A stretch of DNA of 64,000 bases from Ensifer adhaerens (lineage in GTDB: Bacteria; Pseudomonadota; Alphaproteobacteria; Rhizobiales; Rhizobiaceae). A model generated the notes under the pieces. That model did not search any database, was not told the DNA's origin, and worked only from the letters and a program-made list of their open reading frames with translations. Where the stretch lies: assembly GCF_013283195.1 (NCBI RefSeq), contig NZ_JABEKT010000003.1, positions 312,604 through 376,603 of the forward strand. Reading direction: 5' to 3'. A program made the translations under genes and the position numbers. Position 1 is the stretch's first letter; each line of letters starts with the position of its first letter. This document shows positions 9,021 through 17,525 of this stretch, one piece after another.

Positions 9021-9039
9021 CTCCAGATTGTTGCTGGAG
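9021..9039. promoter_or_regulatory. Short palindrome in the SDR/LysR divergent region
   Basis: CTCCAG (9021-9026) and CTGGAG (9034-9039) form 6-bp arms 7 nt apart, in the 98-bp gap between the SDR gene and its divergent LysR regulator. The site overlaps the translation-initiation region of the SDR, so it could be a repressor site or a 5'-leader hairpin. Weak evidence. Confidence 0.3.
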
Positions 9040-9110
9040 GAAACGTATGATTTAAGCTCAGTTCGCACTATTGCCTGCAGAAGACATGCACTTGTGAATG
9101 AGGATCATCA

Positions 9111-10031
9111 ATGCCGCGTATTCTGATGGAACGCTCCGGCGAAATGGAAGTGTTTGCCCGTGTCGTACAGGACGGGGGCTTCTCCGCGGCCGCGCGCAAT
9201 CTGGACATCACGCCATCAGCAGTCAGCAAGTTGATCGCACGTCTGGAAGCAAGGCTCGGCACGCGCCTGCTGGTGCGAACGACCCGCGCACTCACGCTGA
9301 CAGAAGAAGGCGAGGCCTATCATCATGCCGCCCTCCGGATTCTGCAGGAGTTGAACGAGGCGGAGCAGGAAGCAGCAGGTGGTGCGGTCCGCGGACGTCT
9401 GCGGATTAACACCACAATACCGTTCGGCACGATGTTCGTCGCTCCGGCCATTCCGGAATTCATCGCCCGCAATCCTGACCTGATCGTCGATCTCTCCTTC
9501 ACGGACGGGCTTGTCGATCTGGTGGCGGAAAAAACCGATGTCGCCATCCGCATGGGCAATCTGCCGGACAGCGGGCTGATCGCCCGCAAGCTGGGACAAA
9601 GCCGGCGCGTCGTCTGTGCTTCATCCGACTATCTGGCGCGCCGGGGGTCGCCGGAAACGCCCGAGGACCTCGCGCAGCACGACTGCCTGACCTTCAATTT
9701 CCGGCGCGCAAGGCCGTCCTGGCCGTTTCGTGACCGTGACCGGGACATCGCGCAACCGGTCAAAGGCAGCATCGTCGTCAACAACGGCGAGACAATGAAG
9801 CAAATGGTGTTGGCCGGCGCCGGCGTTGCCCGCGTCGGCCTGTTTCATGTGGCCGACGACATCACGGCGGGGCGTTTGATCCCACTGCTCGAAGACTTCA
9901 ATCCAGGCGATCTTGAACTGGTGCATGCCGTCTACGTTGGTGGCGGCCCCCTGCCCCACCGCGTCCGTGCCTTCATCGAACATATGGTCGTGACACTGGG
10001 TGATTCACCGCTGCTGAAAGGGACGTCCTGA
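9111..10031 (+). CDS. LysR-family transcriptional regulator (divergent from the SDR operon)
   Basis: A 306-residue LTTR. The N-terminal winged HTH spans about residues 8-70 (GGFSAAARNLDITPSAVSKL) and the effector-binding domain about 95-295. LysR proteins usually control the divergent neighbour, here the SDR/monooxygenase/DJ-1 set; this type often controls small oxidoreductases in response to electrophiles or quinones. The N-terminal five residues could be dropped if translation starts at the ATG at 9126; the first ATG is used here. Confidence 0.9.
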   Translation: MPRILMERSGEMEVFARVVQDGGFSAAARNLDITPSAVSKLIARLEARLGTRLLVRTTRALTLTEEGEAYHHAALRILQELNEAEQEAAGGAVRGRLRINTTIPFGTMFVAPAIPEFIARNPDLIVDLSFTDGLVDLVAEKTDVAIRMGNLPDSGLIARKLGQSRRVVCASSDYLARRGSPETPEDLAQHDCLTFNFRRARPSWPFRDRDRDIAQPVKGSIVVNNGETMKQMVLAGAGVARVGLFHVADDITAGRLIPLLEDFNPGDLELVHAVYVGGGPLPHRVRAFIEHMVVTLGDSPLLKGTS

Positions 10032-10037
10032 CCCGGA

Positions 10038-10078
10038 GGAACCGAGGCGAATGCCACACGCTTCGCCTTTCCGGTTCC
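10038..10078. terminator. Bidirectional hairpin between convergent LysR and aldolase genes
   Basis: GGAACCG (10038-10044) pairs with CGGTTCC (10072-10078), and the inner AGGCGAA (10045-10051) pairs with TTCGCCT (10062-10068), giving a long stem with a small asymmetric bulge. It fills the 48-bp gap between the stop of the plus-strand LysR gene and the stop of the minus-strand aldolase gene, where a shared terminator is expected. Confidence 0.6.
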
Positions 10079-10079
10079 A

Positions 10080-10871
10080 TCAATCGCGATAGTCTGGCGC
10101 CTGGCGCTCAAGCAGCCGCCGGATGCTTTGCAGATGCATCCTGGCACTTTCCGGATCCCCTTCCCGCATCTGCCGGGCCGTCTCGGCAGCGACATCCGGT
10201 AAAACCGGCAGAAGTTTGCGACCCGAGCCCATCGCCTTTAGCTGAACTTCGGCAGCGCGCTCAAGATAATAGAGATCGTCCCAAGCCTCGGCTATGCTGG
10301 GTGCACACACCATGACGCCATGATTTTTCATGAACAAGATATCTCTGTCACCAAGAACCGAGGCGATTCGGTCGCCCTCTCTTTCATCCAGCGCGAGACC
10401 GTTATAGTTCTCGTCCACCGCGACACGACCGTAGAACTTAAGCGCCGTCTGCCCTGCCCAGACCAGTGGTTCGCCTTCGACCATGCTGAGCGCCGTGGCG
10501 TTCGGCATATGGGTATGAAAGGCAGCGCCTACCCGCGGTGACATCTTGTGCAGCCGCGCGTGGATGTAGAAGGCGGTCGCCTCCGGAACACCGTCACCGA
10601 CAACGACATTACCCTCGAAATCACAGATCAGCAGCGATGAAGCGGTTGCCTCCTGAAACGCCCAGCCGAGGCGATTGACGATGAAGAGATCGGGGTGCCT
10701 GGGCACAACGGCCGAGAAATGATTGCAGATTCCCTCTTCAAGACCCAGGTGAGCAGCCATGCGAAGGCAAGCAGCAAGGTCGACCCTGGCTTGCCAGATT
10801 TCCTCGCTATCCAGCGGGAGATTGTGACGTAGAGTGTGGCTCGCCTTCGAAATATTCAGCTCATGCGCCAT
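10080..10871 (-). CDS. Class II aldolase/adducin-family protein
   Basis: A 263-residue zinc-dependent aldolase-fold protein of the fuculose-1-phosphate aldolase/adducin family. The metal-binding histidines are visible as FHTHMP (His119, His121) and MKNHGVMV (His184). Members cleave or decarboxylate sugar phosphates and hydroxy acids; many in this longer subgroup have no assigned substrate. The start at 10871 (MAHELN) has GAGGAG just upstream; a longer in-frame extension to 11231 overlaps the dehalogenase gene and is rejected. It lies 16 bp downstream of the dehalogenase, so they form a two-gene operon. Confidence 0.88.
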   Translation of the reverse strand: MAHELNISKASHTLRHNLPLDSEEIWQARVDLAACLRMAAHLGLEEGICNHFSAVVPRHPDLFIVNRLGWAFQEATASSLLICDFEGNVVVGDGVPEATAFYIHARLHKMSPRVGAAFHTHMPNATALSMVEGEPLVWAGQTALKFYGRVAVDENYNGLALDEREGDRIASVLGDRDILFMKNHGVMVCAPSIAEAWDDLYYLERAAEVQLKAMGSGRKLLPVLPDVAAETARQMREGDPESARMHLQSIRRLLERQAPDYRD

Positions 10872-10887
10872 TTGTGTCTCCTCGGGG

Positions 10888-11589
10888 TTACATCCAGCCT
10901 GCTGCGGCAAGGATGGCAGGTACCTTGTCGAGCGTGGGGGCAATTGCATTCGGGTGGTAGTCAGAAAGTGGTTTGCGGCCCGTGCCACGTTCAATCCAAA
11001 CAGTGCGAAATCCAAGCTCACGCGCTGCAGCAAGATCAAGATGCGGGCTGGCGCAGATGTGCACCAGATCGTCCATACCAATGCCAAGGCTTTGCCAAGC
11101 GTAACGGAAGGTCTGGACGGAGGGCTTGTAGGCACCAGCTTGTTCAGCCGTGATAACCCGGTCGATTGAACTGCCCAACTGGCCGACATTTCCGGCGATA
11201 ATGGCGTCATCGGTGTTCGAGATGATTGCAAGGCGGAATCCGGCAGCCTTTAACTCCTTCAGCGTCGCCACGACTTCCGGAAACGGCGGCATCTTGCCGA
11301 TGGAGGAAGTCAGGATTTCGGCATCAGCGGCATCAAATGGGAGACCGAATTCGACCATCGCCCTTTCCAGAGCAAGGGCGCTGACGTCGGCAAAAGTTCG
11401 GTGAGGACGCTCCGCTTCCAGTGCATGTTCATGTCGGTCATAAACTGCGATGAAGGTTCGCTGATCGATATCGCCACCTTTTGCGGACAGTATCCCGTCC
11501 ATCGCCGCTAGCAGCCCTTCGTCCCACTGGATCAGGGTTCCGTAGCAATCAAAGGTCAACCATGTTGGTCTGGCTCCGGGCAATGTCAT
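10888..11589 (-). CDS. HAD-superfamily haloacid dehalogenase type II
   Basis: A 233-residue HAD hydrolase. Motif I is TFDCYGTLI with nucleophile Asp14, motif II is ISNTDD (Ser124, Asn125), motif III has Lys155 (GAYKPS), and the DxxxA-type motif IV region follows (SPHLDLAAAR). The DCYGT and SN arrangement is typical of L-2-haloacid dehalogenases, which hydrolyse 2-halo acids to 2-hydroxy acids; many annotated members act on other phosphorylated or halogenated substrates. It pairs with the class II aldolase and diverges from the LysR gene at 11678, its probable regulator. Confidence 0.88.
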   Translation of the reverse strand: MTLPGARPTWLTFDCYGTLIQWDEGLLAAMDGILSAKGGDIDQRTFIAVYDRHEHALEAERPHRTFADVSALALERAMVEFGLPFDAADAEILTSSIGKMPPFPEVVATLKELKAAGFRLAIISNTDDAIIAGNVGQLGSSIDRVITAEQAGAYKPSVQTFRYAWQSLGIGMDDLVHICASPHLDLAAARELGFRTVWIERGTGRKPLSDYHPNAIAPTLDKVPAILAAAGWM

Positions 11590-11677
11590 ATCTTGTCTCC
11601 TGTGTTCAGCCCGACATTGACAAACTCATCAATCATTGGAAAATTAAATATCGCCATGCAGGAAATCGATAAATCAA

Positions 11678-12547
11678 ATGACCTTCGGCTTCGATCTGGA
11701 CCTTCTGAAAACATTTGTTGCCGTGGTCGATTGCGGCGGCTTCACTAAGGCCGCCGAGCGGGTGAACCTCACGCAATCGACCGTGAGCCAGCAGATCAAG
11801 AAGCTTGAGCTCAACATCGGTTCTGTCCTGCTGCGTCGGGACAAATCGTCCGGAACCGTCGAGACGACCGAGGCCGGGGAATTACTGCTGAGCTATGCCC
11901 GCAGGATACTTGCGACCGCAGCGGAAGCCGCCGAAGTCATGCGGAAACCTTTGGCACCCCGAACCGTGCGCCTTGGGGTGCCGGAGGATTTTGCAGGGCG
12001 ACGCCTGATCGACCTCTTGTCGGGATTTTCTGCGGCATCGCCCCATATCAGGCTCGACACTGTCAGCGGCTGGAGCACAGAGCTTCGACGTCAGTTGGAC
12101 GCGGCCGAAATTGACCTCGCGCTGATCAAGCGTGAGCCCGGTAATGGGCAATGTCTTGCCAGTTGGAAGGAGAAGCTGGTTTGGGTGCAATGCGCCACGC
12201 GTTCCGTGGAGGCCGACCCCGTGCCACTTGCGGTGTTTCCCGTCGGATGCATCTACCGGGATCGGGCCATCCGCGCTATCGAGCAAAGCGGTCGCCGTTG
12301 GAGGATCGCCTATACGAGCCAAGGTTTGATGGGTGTGCAGGCAGCGGTCGCTTCGGGCCTCGGGATCAGTCTGTTGCCATCCGATGCTGTGCTTTCCGAA
12401 CACCGGCAGCTCGGTCCTGCCGATGGCTTCGACGATCAGCCGGCGTCTGAGATAGCACTGGTAAAAGGTCGGGCAAGTCTGTCCAACGAGGCAAAGTCGC
12501 TCGGAGGTTTTCTGGCGGATAACCTGGGTAGTCGATCTCAGAATTGA
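11678..12547 (+). CDS. LysR-family transcriptional regulator (divergent from the dehalogenase/aldolase pair)
   Basis: A 289-residue LTTR with the HTH near residues 8-65 (GGFTKAAERVNLTQSTVSQQ) and an effector domain from about 92. Divergence from the dehalogenase at 11589, with an AT-rich 88-bp gap, suggests it controls that operon. It ends 70 bp from a convergent LysR gene. The first ATG is taken as start. Confidence 0.9.
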   Translation: MTFGFDLDLLKTFVAVVDCGGFTKAAERVNLTQSTVSQQIKKLELNIGSVLLRRDKSSGTVETTEAGELLLSYARRILATAAEAAEVMRKPLAPRTVRLGVPEDFAGRRLIDLLSGFSAASPHIRLDTVSGWSTELRRQLDAAEIDLALIKREPGNGQCLASWKEKLVWVQCATRSVEADPVPLAVFPVGCIYRDRAIRAIEQSGRRWRIAYTSQGLMGVQAAVASGLGISLLPSDAVLSEHRQLGPADGFDDQPASEIALVKGRASLSNEAKSLGGFLADNLGSRSQN

Positions 12548-12617
12548 GCTCCCAAATTTTGGCATCGACAAAGTTCACGCAGCGCCGGATCACAGACACA
12601 CGCATCCGACGCACTCT

Positions 12618-13514
12618 CTATCGGATATTGAATGAATCGAATACGCCATATCGTCGTTGCATCGTTTGTGCTTGTTCACCAACAAACTGAATAAAAGCCC
12701 GCAGCCGTGGAAGGCGCCGGAGATCCTGGTGATACCCCACCCAAGTGTCCCTTCCGGGAGGAGGCTGTAACACATCGATACGTTTCAAGACGTCCATCGA
12801 GTCCCCCAACGGCCTCGGAAGAACCGCCATGCCTGCACCACCCGCGCATAACCTCGCCTGAACATCGCGATTGTTGCTTCGCATCGAAACGTTCGCATTG
12901 GGGAACCGGCCCTTAAGCCAACCTACGTCCGGCATGCTTCCAAAGGCCTCGTCCATGATGACCATACTGAATCCCGCTCCTGTGCCGGGCGAAGGGTCGT
13001 CCGATCCTTTGGCGACATACAGGCCATAGGGAATATGCAGTAGCTTACGTGAGATGACTTCCGGCTCCGTGAAGGGCTTGATGCGAAAGACGAGATCCGC
13101 TTCCCGACGCGCAAGGTTCAAAAGCCTGGAATCCGTAAGAACCTCGATGATTACGTTGGGATGTACACGTCTGAATTCCGCAACGATCGGGGCAAGGATA
13201 TGAACCCCGAACCAGTCAGAGCACGAGATTCGCAAGGCTCCGGACAACGTGTTCTCGGCGCCCGCAAGCTGTCGCTGGAGTGCCAGCGCCTCCTCCTCCA
13301 TTCGTTCCGCGTGCCCCAGCACGACGGTGCCCTCATCTGTCAGGACAAACCCGTCCGGTGTGCGCTGGAACAGCGAGTGGCCGACCGCCTCCTCAAGAGT
13401 CTTTAGTCGTCGTCCCATTGTCGGCTGCGTCAGGCCCAATTTCCTCGCGGCCGCACCCAGCGTTCCCTCCCTCGCGATCGCAAGAAAAAGACGGATGTCG
13501 CTCCATTCCATCAT
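12618..13514 (-). CDS. LysR-family transcriptional regulator (divergent from the MDR reductase)
   Basis: A 298-residue LTTR: HTH at about residues 5-62 (GTLGAAARKLGLTQPTMGRR), effector domain from about 92 to the end. The protein starts MMEW; either ATG could be used. It diverges from the quinone-reductase-like gene at 13621 and probably controls it through the LysR-type site at 13535-13549. Confidence 0.9.
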   Translation of the reverse strand: MMEWSDIRLFLAIAREGTLGAAARKLGLTQPTMGRRLKTLEEAVGHSLFQRTPDGFVLTDEGTVVLGHAERMEEEALALQRQLAGAENTLSGALRISCSDWFGVHILAPIVAEFRRVHPNVIIEVLTDSRLLNLARREADLVFRIKPFTEPEVISRKLLHIPYGLYVAKGSDDPSPGTGAGFSMVIMDEAFGSMPDVGWLKGRFPNANVSMRSNNRDVQARLCAGGAGMAVLPRPLGDSMDVLKRIDVLQPPPGRDTWVGYHQDLRRLPRLRAFIQFVGEQAQTMQRRYGVFDSFNIR

Positions 13515-13534
13515 GACTTATGATCCATTCAAAA

Positions 13535-13549
13535 ATGCATGGTTAGCAT
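13535..13549. promoter_or_regulatory. LysR-type T-N11-A palindrome
   Basis: ATGC-N7-GCAT fits the T-N11-A pattern common to LysR operators. It sits in the 106-bp divergent region between the LysR gene (start 13514) and the MDR reductase (start 13621), 21 bases upstream of the regulator's start codon, a typical autorepression position. Confidence 0.45.
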
Positions 13550-13620
13550 ACAATCTATATGATTTTCATTCGGAAAATTCCATACCAAAGTGCTGGCATC
13601 AACTGAAAGGGATCAATCCT

Positions 13621-14610
13621 ATGGGCACGATGAAAGCATTAGTTCTTGAAAATCACGGTACCGAATTTCGGGTCACGCAGATCGCACGACCGGCTGCAGG
13701 CGAAGGTCAGGTGCTCGTCCGCGTAAAGGCGAGCGGCGTAAATCCGCTGGACACGAAAATCCGCGCAGGAGCAGCCGCTCATGCCCGGCATCCACTTCCC
13801 GCAATCCTGGGTATCGACCTTGCTGGGGTCGTCGAAGAAGTCGGCGCAGGCGTGACTAGCTTTCGCCGCGGTGACGAGGTCTACGGCATGACGGGCGGTG
13901 TGGCTGGCGTTCAGGGTTCACTCGCAGAATTCGCGGCCGTCGATGCACGGTTGCTGGCCATTAAGCCATCTCACCTTTCCATGCGGGAAGCGGCCGCTCT
14001 ACCCCTAATCTTCATCACGGCGTGGGAAGGCCTCGTGGATCGCGTCGGCATCCGGGCTGGCCAGAAGTTGCTCGTCCTTGGTGGCGGTGGTGGCGTCGGT
14101 CACGTTGCAGTTCAGATTGGCAAAGCTCTCGGTGCGGACGTCTATGCAGTCGATGGAGCCCGGAAGGCTGACTACCTCAAGAGCCTGAATGCGACCCCAA
14201 TCGACTACGCCACGGAAACCGTGGACGAATACGTCGCAAAGTACACGCAAGGACAAGGATTCGATGTCGTCTACGACACCATCGGTGGCGCAGGCCTAGA
14301 CACTGCGTTCAAGGCGGTCACCCGCTTTGGGCATGTGGTTAGCTGCCTCGGTTGGGGCACGCACGCACTCGCCCCGCTTTCATTCAAGGCGGCGACATAT
14401 TCCGGCGTGTTCACACTGCTACCGCTGCTCACTGGCAAAGGTCGTGAGCATCACGGGGACATCATGCGGGAAGCAACGCGCCTTGCAGAAAGGGGTCAGT
14501 TGATGCCGCGTCTCGACAGTCGGTCCTTCGCACTTGAGAATGTGATGGCGGCTCACGAGTTGATTGAAGCTGGCAAGGTTGACGGAAAGCTCATCGTCGA
14601 CATCGCGTAA
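13621..14610 (+). CDS. Zinc-independent MDR-family NAD(P)H quinone oxidoreductase
   Basis: A 329-residue medium-chain dehydrogenase/reductase of the quinone oxidoreductase type. The GroES-like N-terminal half (ALVLENHG, GEGQVLVRVKASGVNPLDTK) is followed by a Rossmann fold with the glycine-rich LVLGGGGGVGHVAVQIG near residues 151-167. The zinc-binding Cys/His set of alcohol dehydrogenases is absent, which argues for a quinone or enone reductase. GAAAGG precedes the start at 13621; the ATG at 13630 (MKALV) is also possible. It is the target-side gene of the divergent LysR regulator and ends at a clear terminator. Confidence 0.9.
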   Translation: MGTMKALVLENHGTEFRVTQIARPAAGEGQVLVRVKASGVNPLDTKIRAGAAAHARHPLPAILGIDLAGVVEEVGAGVTSFRRGDEVYGMTGGVAGVQGSLAEFAAVDARLLAIKPSHLSMREAAALPLIFITAWEGLVDRVGIRAGQKLLVLGGGGGVGHVAVQIGKALGADVYAVDGARKADYLKSLNATPIDYATETVDEYVAKYTQGQGFDVVYDTIGGAGLDTAFKAVTRFGHVVSCLGWGTHALAPLSFKAATYSGVFTLLPLLTGKGREHHGDIMREATRLAERGQLMPRLDSRSFALENVMAAHELIEAGKVDGKLIVDIA

Positions 14611-14617
14611 CGGCCAG

Positions 14618-14647
14618 GGCCCCGTCGTATCAGGGGCGGGGCCTTTT
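14618..14647 (+). terminator. Rho-independent terminator after the MDR reductase
   Basis: A perfect 7-bp stem GGCCCCG (14618-14624) and CGGGGCC (14637-14643), 12-nt loop, followed by TTTT, starting eight bases after the reductase stop codon. Confidence 0.85.
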
Positions 14648-14816
14648 CTCTGCAGTTCCTTCATATTTTTCACACACCGGACGCCGGGGCGGCCTACCCG
14701 TTCTGTTACTCGCAAGTGATCACGGGGTATGGGCGGAAGTCCACCTTCGCCGCTGCCCCGCCCTTCCCGGGCGGGGCAAATCCTGGTGGCGAACACGCCT
14801 CTCGCAGCGCCGCCGC

Positions 14817-15080
14817 TCAATCTTGACAACCTCGCCAGTCCCGATCAATTCGGCCCTCTTCGGCCTTGTGAAAGTATTGGGAGCATACCAGCCACCCTTT
14901 CAGAGGCCTCAGCAGCCGTCGCCGGAATCTTGTCTGAGACGCAGGCTTCGTCGCGGCCGCCGAAGGCACGATTGCGACCGGAAGCCCGATCGCGGCTCCG
15001 GCGAACAGCAAGGCACGTCGTGACAGGGGCCTCTTTTCAGACGACGGCGGATGAGACGCGTCCTTTCTTTTGAGCGTCAC
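14817..15080 (-). CDS. Small hypothetical protein with a twin-arginine-like leader
   Basis: An 87-residue frame beginning at a GTG five bases after the cupin stop codon on the same strand, so translational coupling to the cupin is plausible. It contains PLSRRALLFAGAAIGLPVAI, which has the SRR-x-hydrophobic pattern of a Tat signal, followed by A-rich cleavage-like residues and a basic tail. No domain is recognised. The start is uncertain because there is no ATG, and the frame could be fortuitous. Confidence 0.4.
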   Translation of the reverse strand: MTLKRKDASHPPSSEKRPLSRRALLFAGAAIGLPVAIVPSAAATKPASQTRFRRRLLRPLKGWLVCSQYFHKAEEGRIDRDWRGCQD

Positions 15081-15084
15081 CGGC

Positions 15085-15477
15085 TCATTCGACGGGTTCG
15101 ACGAGAGTGGCGTCTTTGCTAACGACGTAAGTCGCCAGCTCGGAGGCTTTGCCTTCACCGACGTTCCTGGCGAGGTGTGCCACTCCCGAAGGAATGAACA
15201 GCGACTGGCCAGCCTTAAGGATGACAGGCGCCTGCCCCTCGAGCTGGTACTCAAGCGCACCTTCCAAGACAAATGCGACTTCTTCGCCTGGATGCTTGTG
15301 GTTAATCGAGGTCGCACCGGGATTGAAGTCCACCCTCGCTTGGACAACCTCCTTCCCAGAAACCGTGATATCCTTTTGCAGGAGGTCGGTACGTTGGATT
15401 TCCTGCTGCGCCTGGGCCGCCTGTAGCGACAGAATGCCAACTGCGAGAATAGCTGTGATGAGAATGCGGGGGTTCAT
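15085..15477 (-). CDS. Exported cupin-domain protein
   Basis: A 130-residue protein with a signal peptide (residues 1-24, ending AQA) and one cupin barrel. Cupin motif 1 is visible as INHKHPGEEVAFVLEG and motif 2 as PSGVAHLARNVG, giving the usual His/His/Glu/His metal ligands. Such small exported cupins are of unknown function. The start at 15477 is supported by AAAAGGA upstream and by the signal peptide; an upstream in-frame ATG adds a non-signal extension. Confidence 0.85.
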   Translation of the reverse strand: MNPRILITAILAVGILSLQAAQAQQEIQRTDLLQKDITVSGKEVVQARVDFNPGATSINHKHPGEEVAFVLEGALEYQLEGQAPVILKAGQSLFIPSGVAHLARNVGEGKASELATYVVSKDATLVEPVE

Positions 15478-15606
15478 TTGTCTATCCTTTTGAGGATTGC
15501 TGGGAGCCATAGAGATCAATGAGCTTAAGGGTTTTGCCCGCCGAACCAGGCGGCGAAAACATGCCAGTGCCAACGCGTTTCGACATCCGTCTCTCCAAGC
15601 TGGACG

Positions 15607-16401
15607 TCAGAATGACTGATAGCGGGCGGCTGGTTTGCTGGTGGACAGATTGTCAGCCATTGCCTGTCGGGCAGCTTCATAGGCGTCCCACTCGCCGACA
15701 TCGTGAAGACTGGGGATAGTGACGAATTCGTTGCGCGCCAGCCCCATGAGCGCGGCGTCGACTAACGCGTCGGCGGGCATAACGATTTCCTGAGGCAAGT
15801 GCTGCACAGGCAAGCCGGCAATATCCCAGAAGTCGGTGGCGGTGGCTCCAGGGAGGACGACCTGAACATGTACGTTCGTGTCGGCGAGTTCCTGGCGAAG
15901 GCTCTGGCTGAAGGCGAGAACGAAGGCCTTTGTCCCCCCATAGACGCCATTCAGCCTCTCGGGCGCAACCGCCACGATGGAAGCGATATTGATAATGGTT
16001 CCAGCGTTGCGGTCAACGAACGCGGGGACCGCGGCATAGGTAAGTCGCATCAACGCCTCGACATTGAGGGCAATCATCGTGCTCATAGCCCGAGCGTCGG
16101 ATTGAAGTAGCGGCGCGGTTGCACCAACGCCGGCATTGTTGACCAGCATCGTTATCCGTGGATCATCGGCAATCTGCGCCGCGACCCGAGCTACATCATC
16201 CACGACCGTGAGATCGGCAGTAACCGCCTCAACCGTGCGGCCGGTCTGCTCCTGAATGGTCGCTGCAACTCGCCGCAACCGGTCGCCGTTTCGCGCGACC
16301 AGGATCAGATCATAGCCGCTGCGGGCCAAGCGATCGGCATAAAGCGCTCCGATGCCGCTTGATGCACCGGTAATGACGGCTTTTCCCAACATCTTTTGCA
16401 T
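15607..16401 (-). CDS. SDR-family NAD(P)-dependent oxidoreductase
   Basis: A 264-residue classical SDR with TGASSGIG at residues 11-18, VNNAG at 87-91, catalytic Ser141, Tyr154 and Lys158 (YGGTK). The sequence around VTADLTVVDDVARV resembles the DltE/YqjQ subgroup. The substrate is unknown. The start at 16401 has AAAGGC upstream; an in-frame ATG at 16473 is rejected. It lies 129 bp upstream of the cupin on the same strand. Confidence 0.92.
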   Translation of the reverse strand: MQKMLGKAVITGASSGIGALYADRLARSGYDLILVARNGDRLRRVAATIQEQTGRTVEAVTADLTVVDDVARVAAQIADDPRITMLVNNAGVGATAPLLQSDARAMSTMIALNVEALMRLTYAAVPAFVDRNAGTIINIASIVAVAPERLNGVYGGTKAFVLAFSQSLRQELADTNVHVQVVLPGATATDFWDIAGLPVQHLPQEIVMPADALVDAALMGLARNEFVTIPSLHDVGEWDAYEAARQAMADNLSTSKPAARYQSF

Positions 16402-16699
16402 CGTCGTGCCTTTCTGATTTTGGTGCGCGCAGACCGCGATCGCTTGCGAGCGTCGGCGCTGCTGATGTCTCATAGATTAGGTTGGACGTCTCCCGGCCGG
16501 TACTGTGAGGAAATGAGAGCCAGCCTCTCGTTTCAGGTCTCGGGTCAATCCGGACGCCGATCTCAAGAGGCTGCCTCTCGCATTCTCGCTCTACCGGCCG
16601 CAGGCGCGAAGCCCAATTGTTATAGCAAGCCTTGCAGGCGTCGCTGAACGACAAGCAGGCAGGTCAAACTATTGTTTCCAAACCACCCGGGAGAAACAC

Positions 16700-16945
16700 A
16701 TGGACATCCACTTGAAACGCAGAATCGCATTCGCCCTGTCGATGGGTGTCGTGACGACGGGGATCATCTCTTTCACGCTCCTCGCCCTCAATCTGGGTTT
16801 TTCAAATGGATTTGTCCTGACGTGGCTGCGCTCGTGGGGGATCGGCTACGTGATCGTCATTCCCGTCATTCTCCTGATCGGCCCCCGCCTTCAAGCGCAG
16901 GTCGACCGTCTAGTCACGGAACCGACGTTACAGGGAGGAAACTGA
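16700..16945 (+). CDS. DUF2798-family small membrane protein
   Basis: An 81-residue protein with two hydrophobic segments (about 10-32 and 43-65) and the DUF2798 pattern of a tight LRSWGIGYVIVIPVILLIGP second helix. Function is unknown; such genes often sit beside small stress or oxidoreductase genes. GGGAGAAACAC lies before the start. Confidence 0.85.
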   Translation: MDIHLKRRIAFALSMGVVTTGIISFTLLALNLGFSNGFVLTWLRSWGIGYVIVIPVILLIGPRLQAQVDRLVTEPTLQGGN

Positions 16946-16957
16946 CATGCCAAAGTC

Positions 16958-17112
16958 TCAGACCACCAATGCGAGAAGCGGCACAAGTGCACCAGTGGCG
17001 AGTTCCTCCGGCACCTGGTAGTCGAAGACGCGGGCGACGCCGATTCCACGCAATGCGGCGGCTACACAATTGGCCGCCGAGTTTACTTCGACCCGGGCGC
17101 GGGAGATCAATT
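16958..17112 (-). pseudogene. C-terminal remnant of a LysR-type regulator
   Basis: Read on the minus strand, about 50 codons encode a recognisable LTTR effector-domain end: ARVEVNSAANCVAAALRGIG, then VARVFDYQVPEELATGALVP, then a TGA at 16958-16960. The N-terminal HTH is absent. The fragment marks the left edge of a decay zone that continues to about 18.7 kb. Confidence 0.6.
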
Positions 17113-17525
17113 TAGCGTGACAAGCTAAGCCCGAGTATCATTGGCGACAACCAAACAACGGAAGCTTGCAGTTTTGGACCTTCGTTCCGGGCGATACGTT
17201 ATGCGAGTTTCGTGGCCCAGAACGTGAACATCTCCGCAACAAGCCGTGGACCGCGCTCGCGAAGAGCGGCTCCCTTCGACCGCTGTGGGCTTTGTCGCGG
17301 ACGCGTTTCAAAGCTCGATTAGGCCCGCAGCTGACTGTGCGCGGGGAGCGGCAGGTTTAGGCGCCCCTGTTGGTCGTCCGCCGCACTGGCCGAAGTTCCC
17401 CGTAAACCGCCATTTGCTCCCCATATGTTGGCAGAGGCGGAGGGCGCGCATTCATCCAGACCCTGCCACTTAGCGAAAGCCGCCGGCGCTTAAGGGCCGC
17501 TATCTCACGAGCCACCTTAGCGGCT
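17113..17525. other. Non-coding or decayed stretch
   Basis: About 410 bp without a credible gene. Short frames exist but show no family resemblance. It lies between a LysR remnant and a thiolase pseudogene and is most likely decayed coding DNA. Confidence 0.5.

Noticed and set aside
13249..13620. Longer N-terminus for the MDR reductase (453 residues)
   Set aside because: The extension is antisense to the LysR gene and the true start has a ribosome site and the normal MKALV start.
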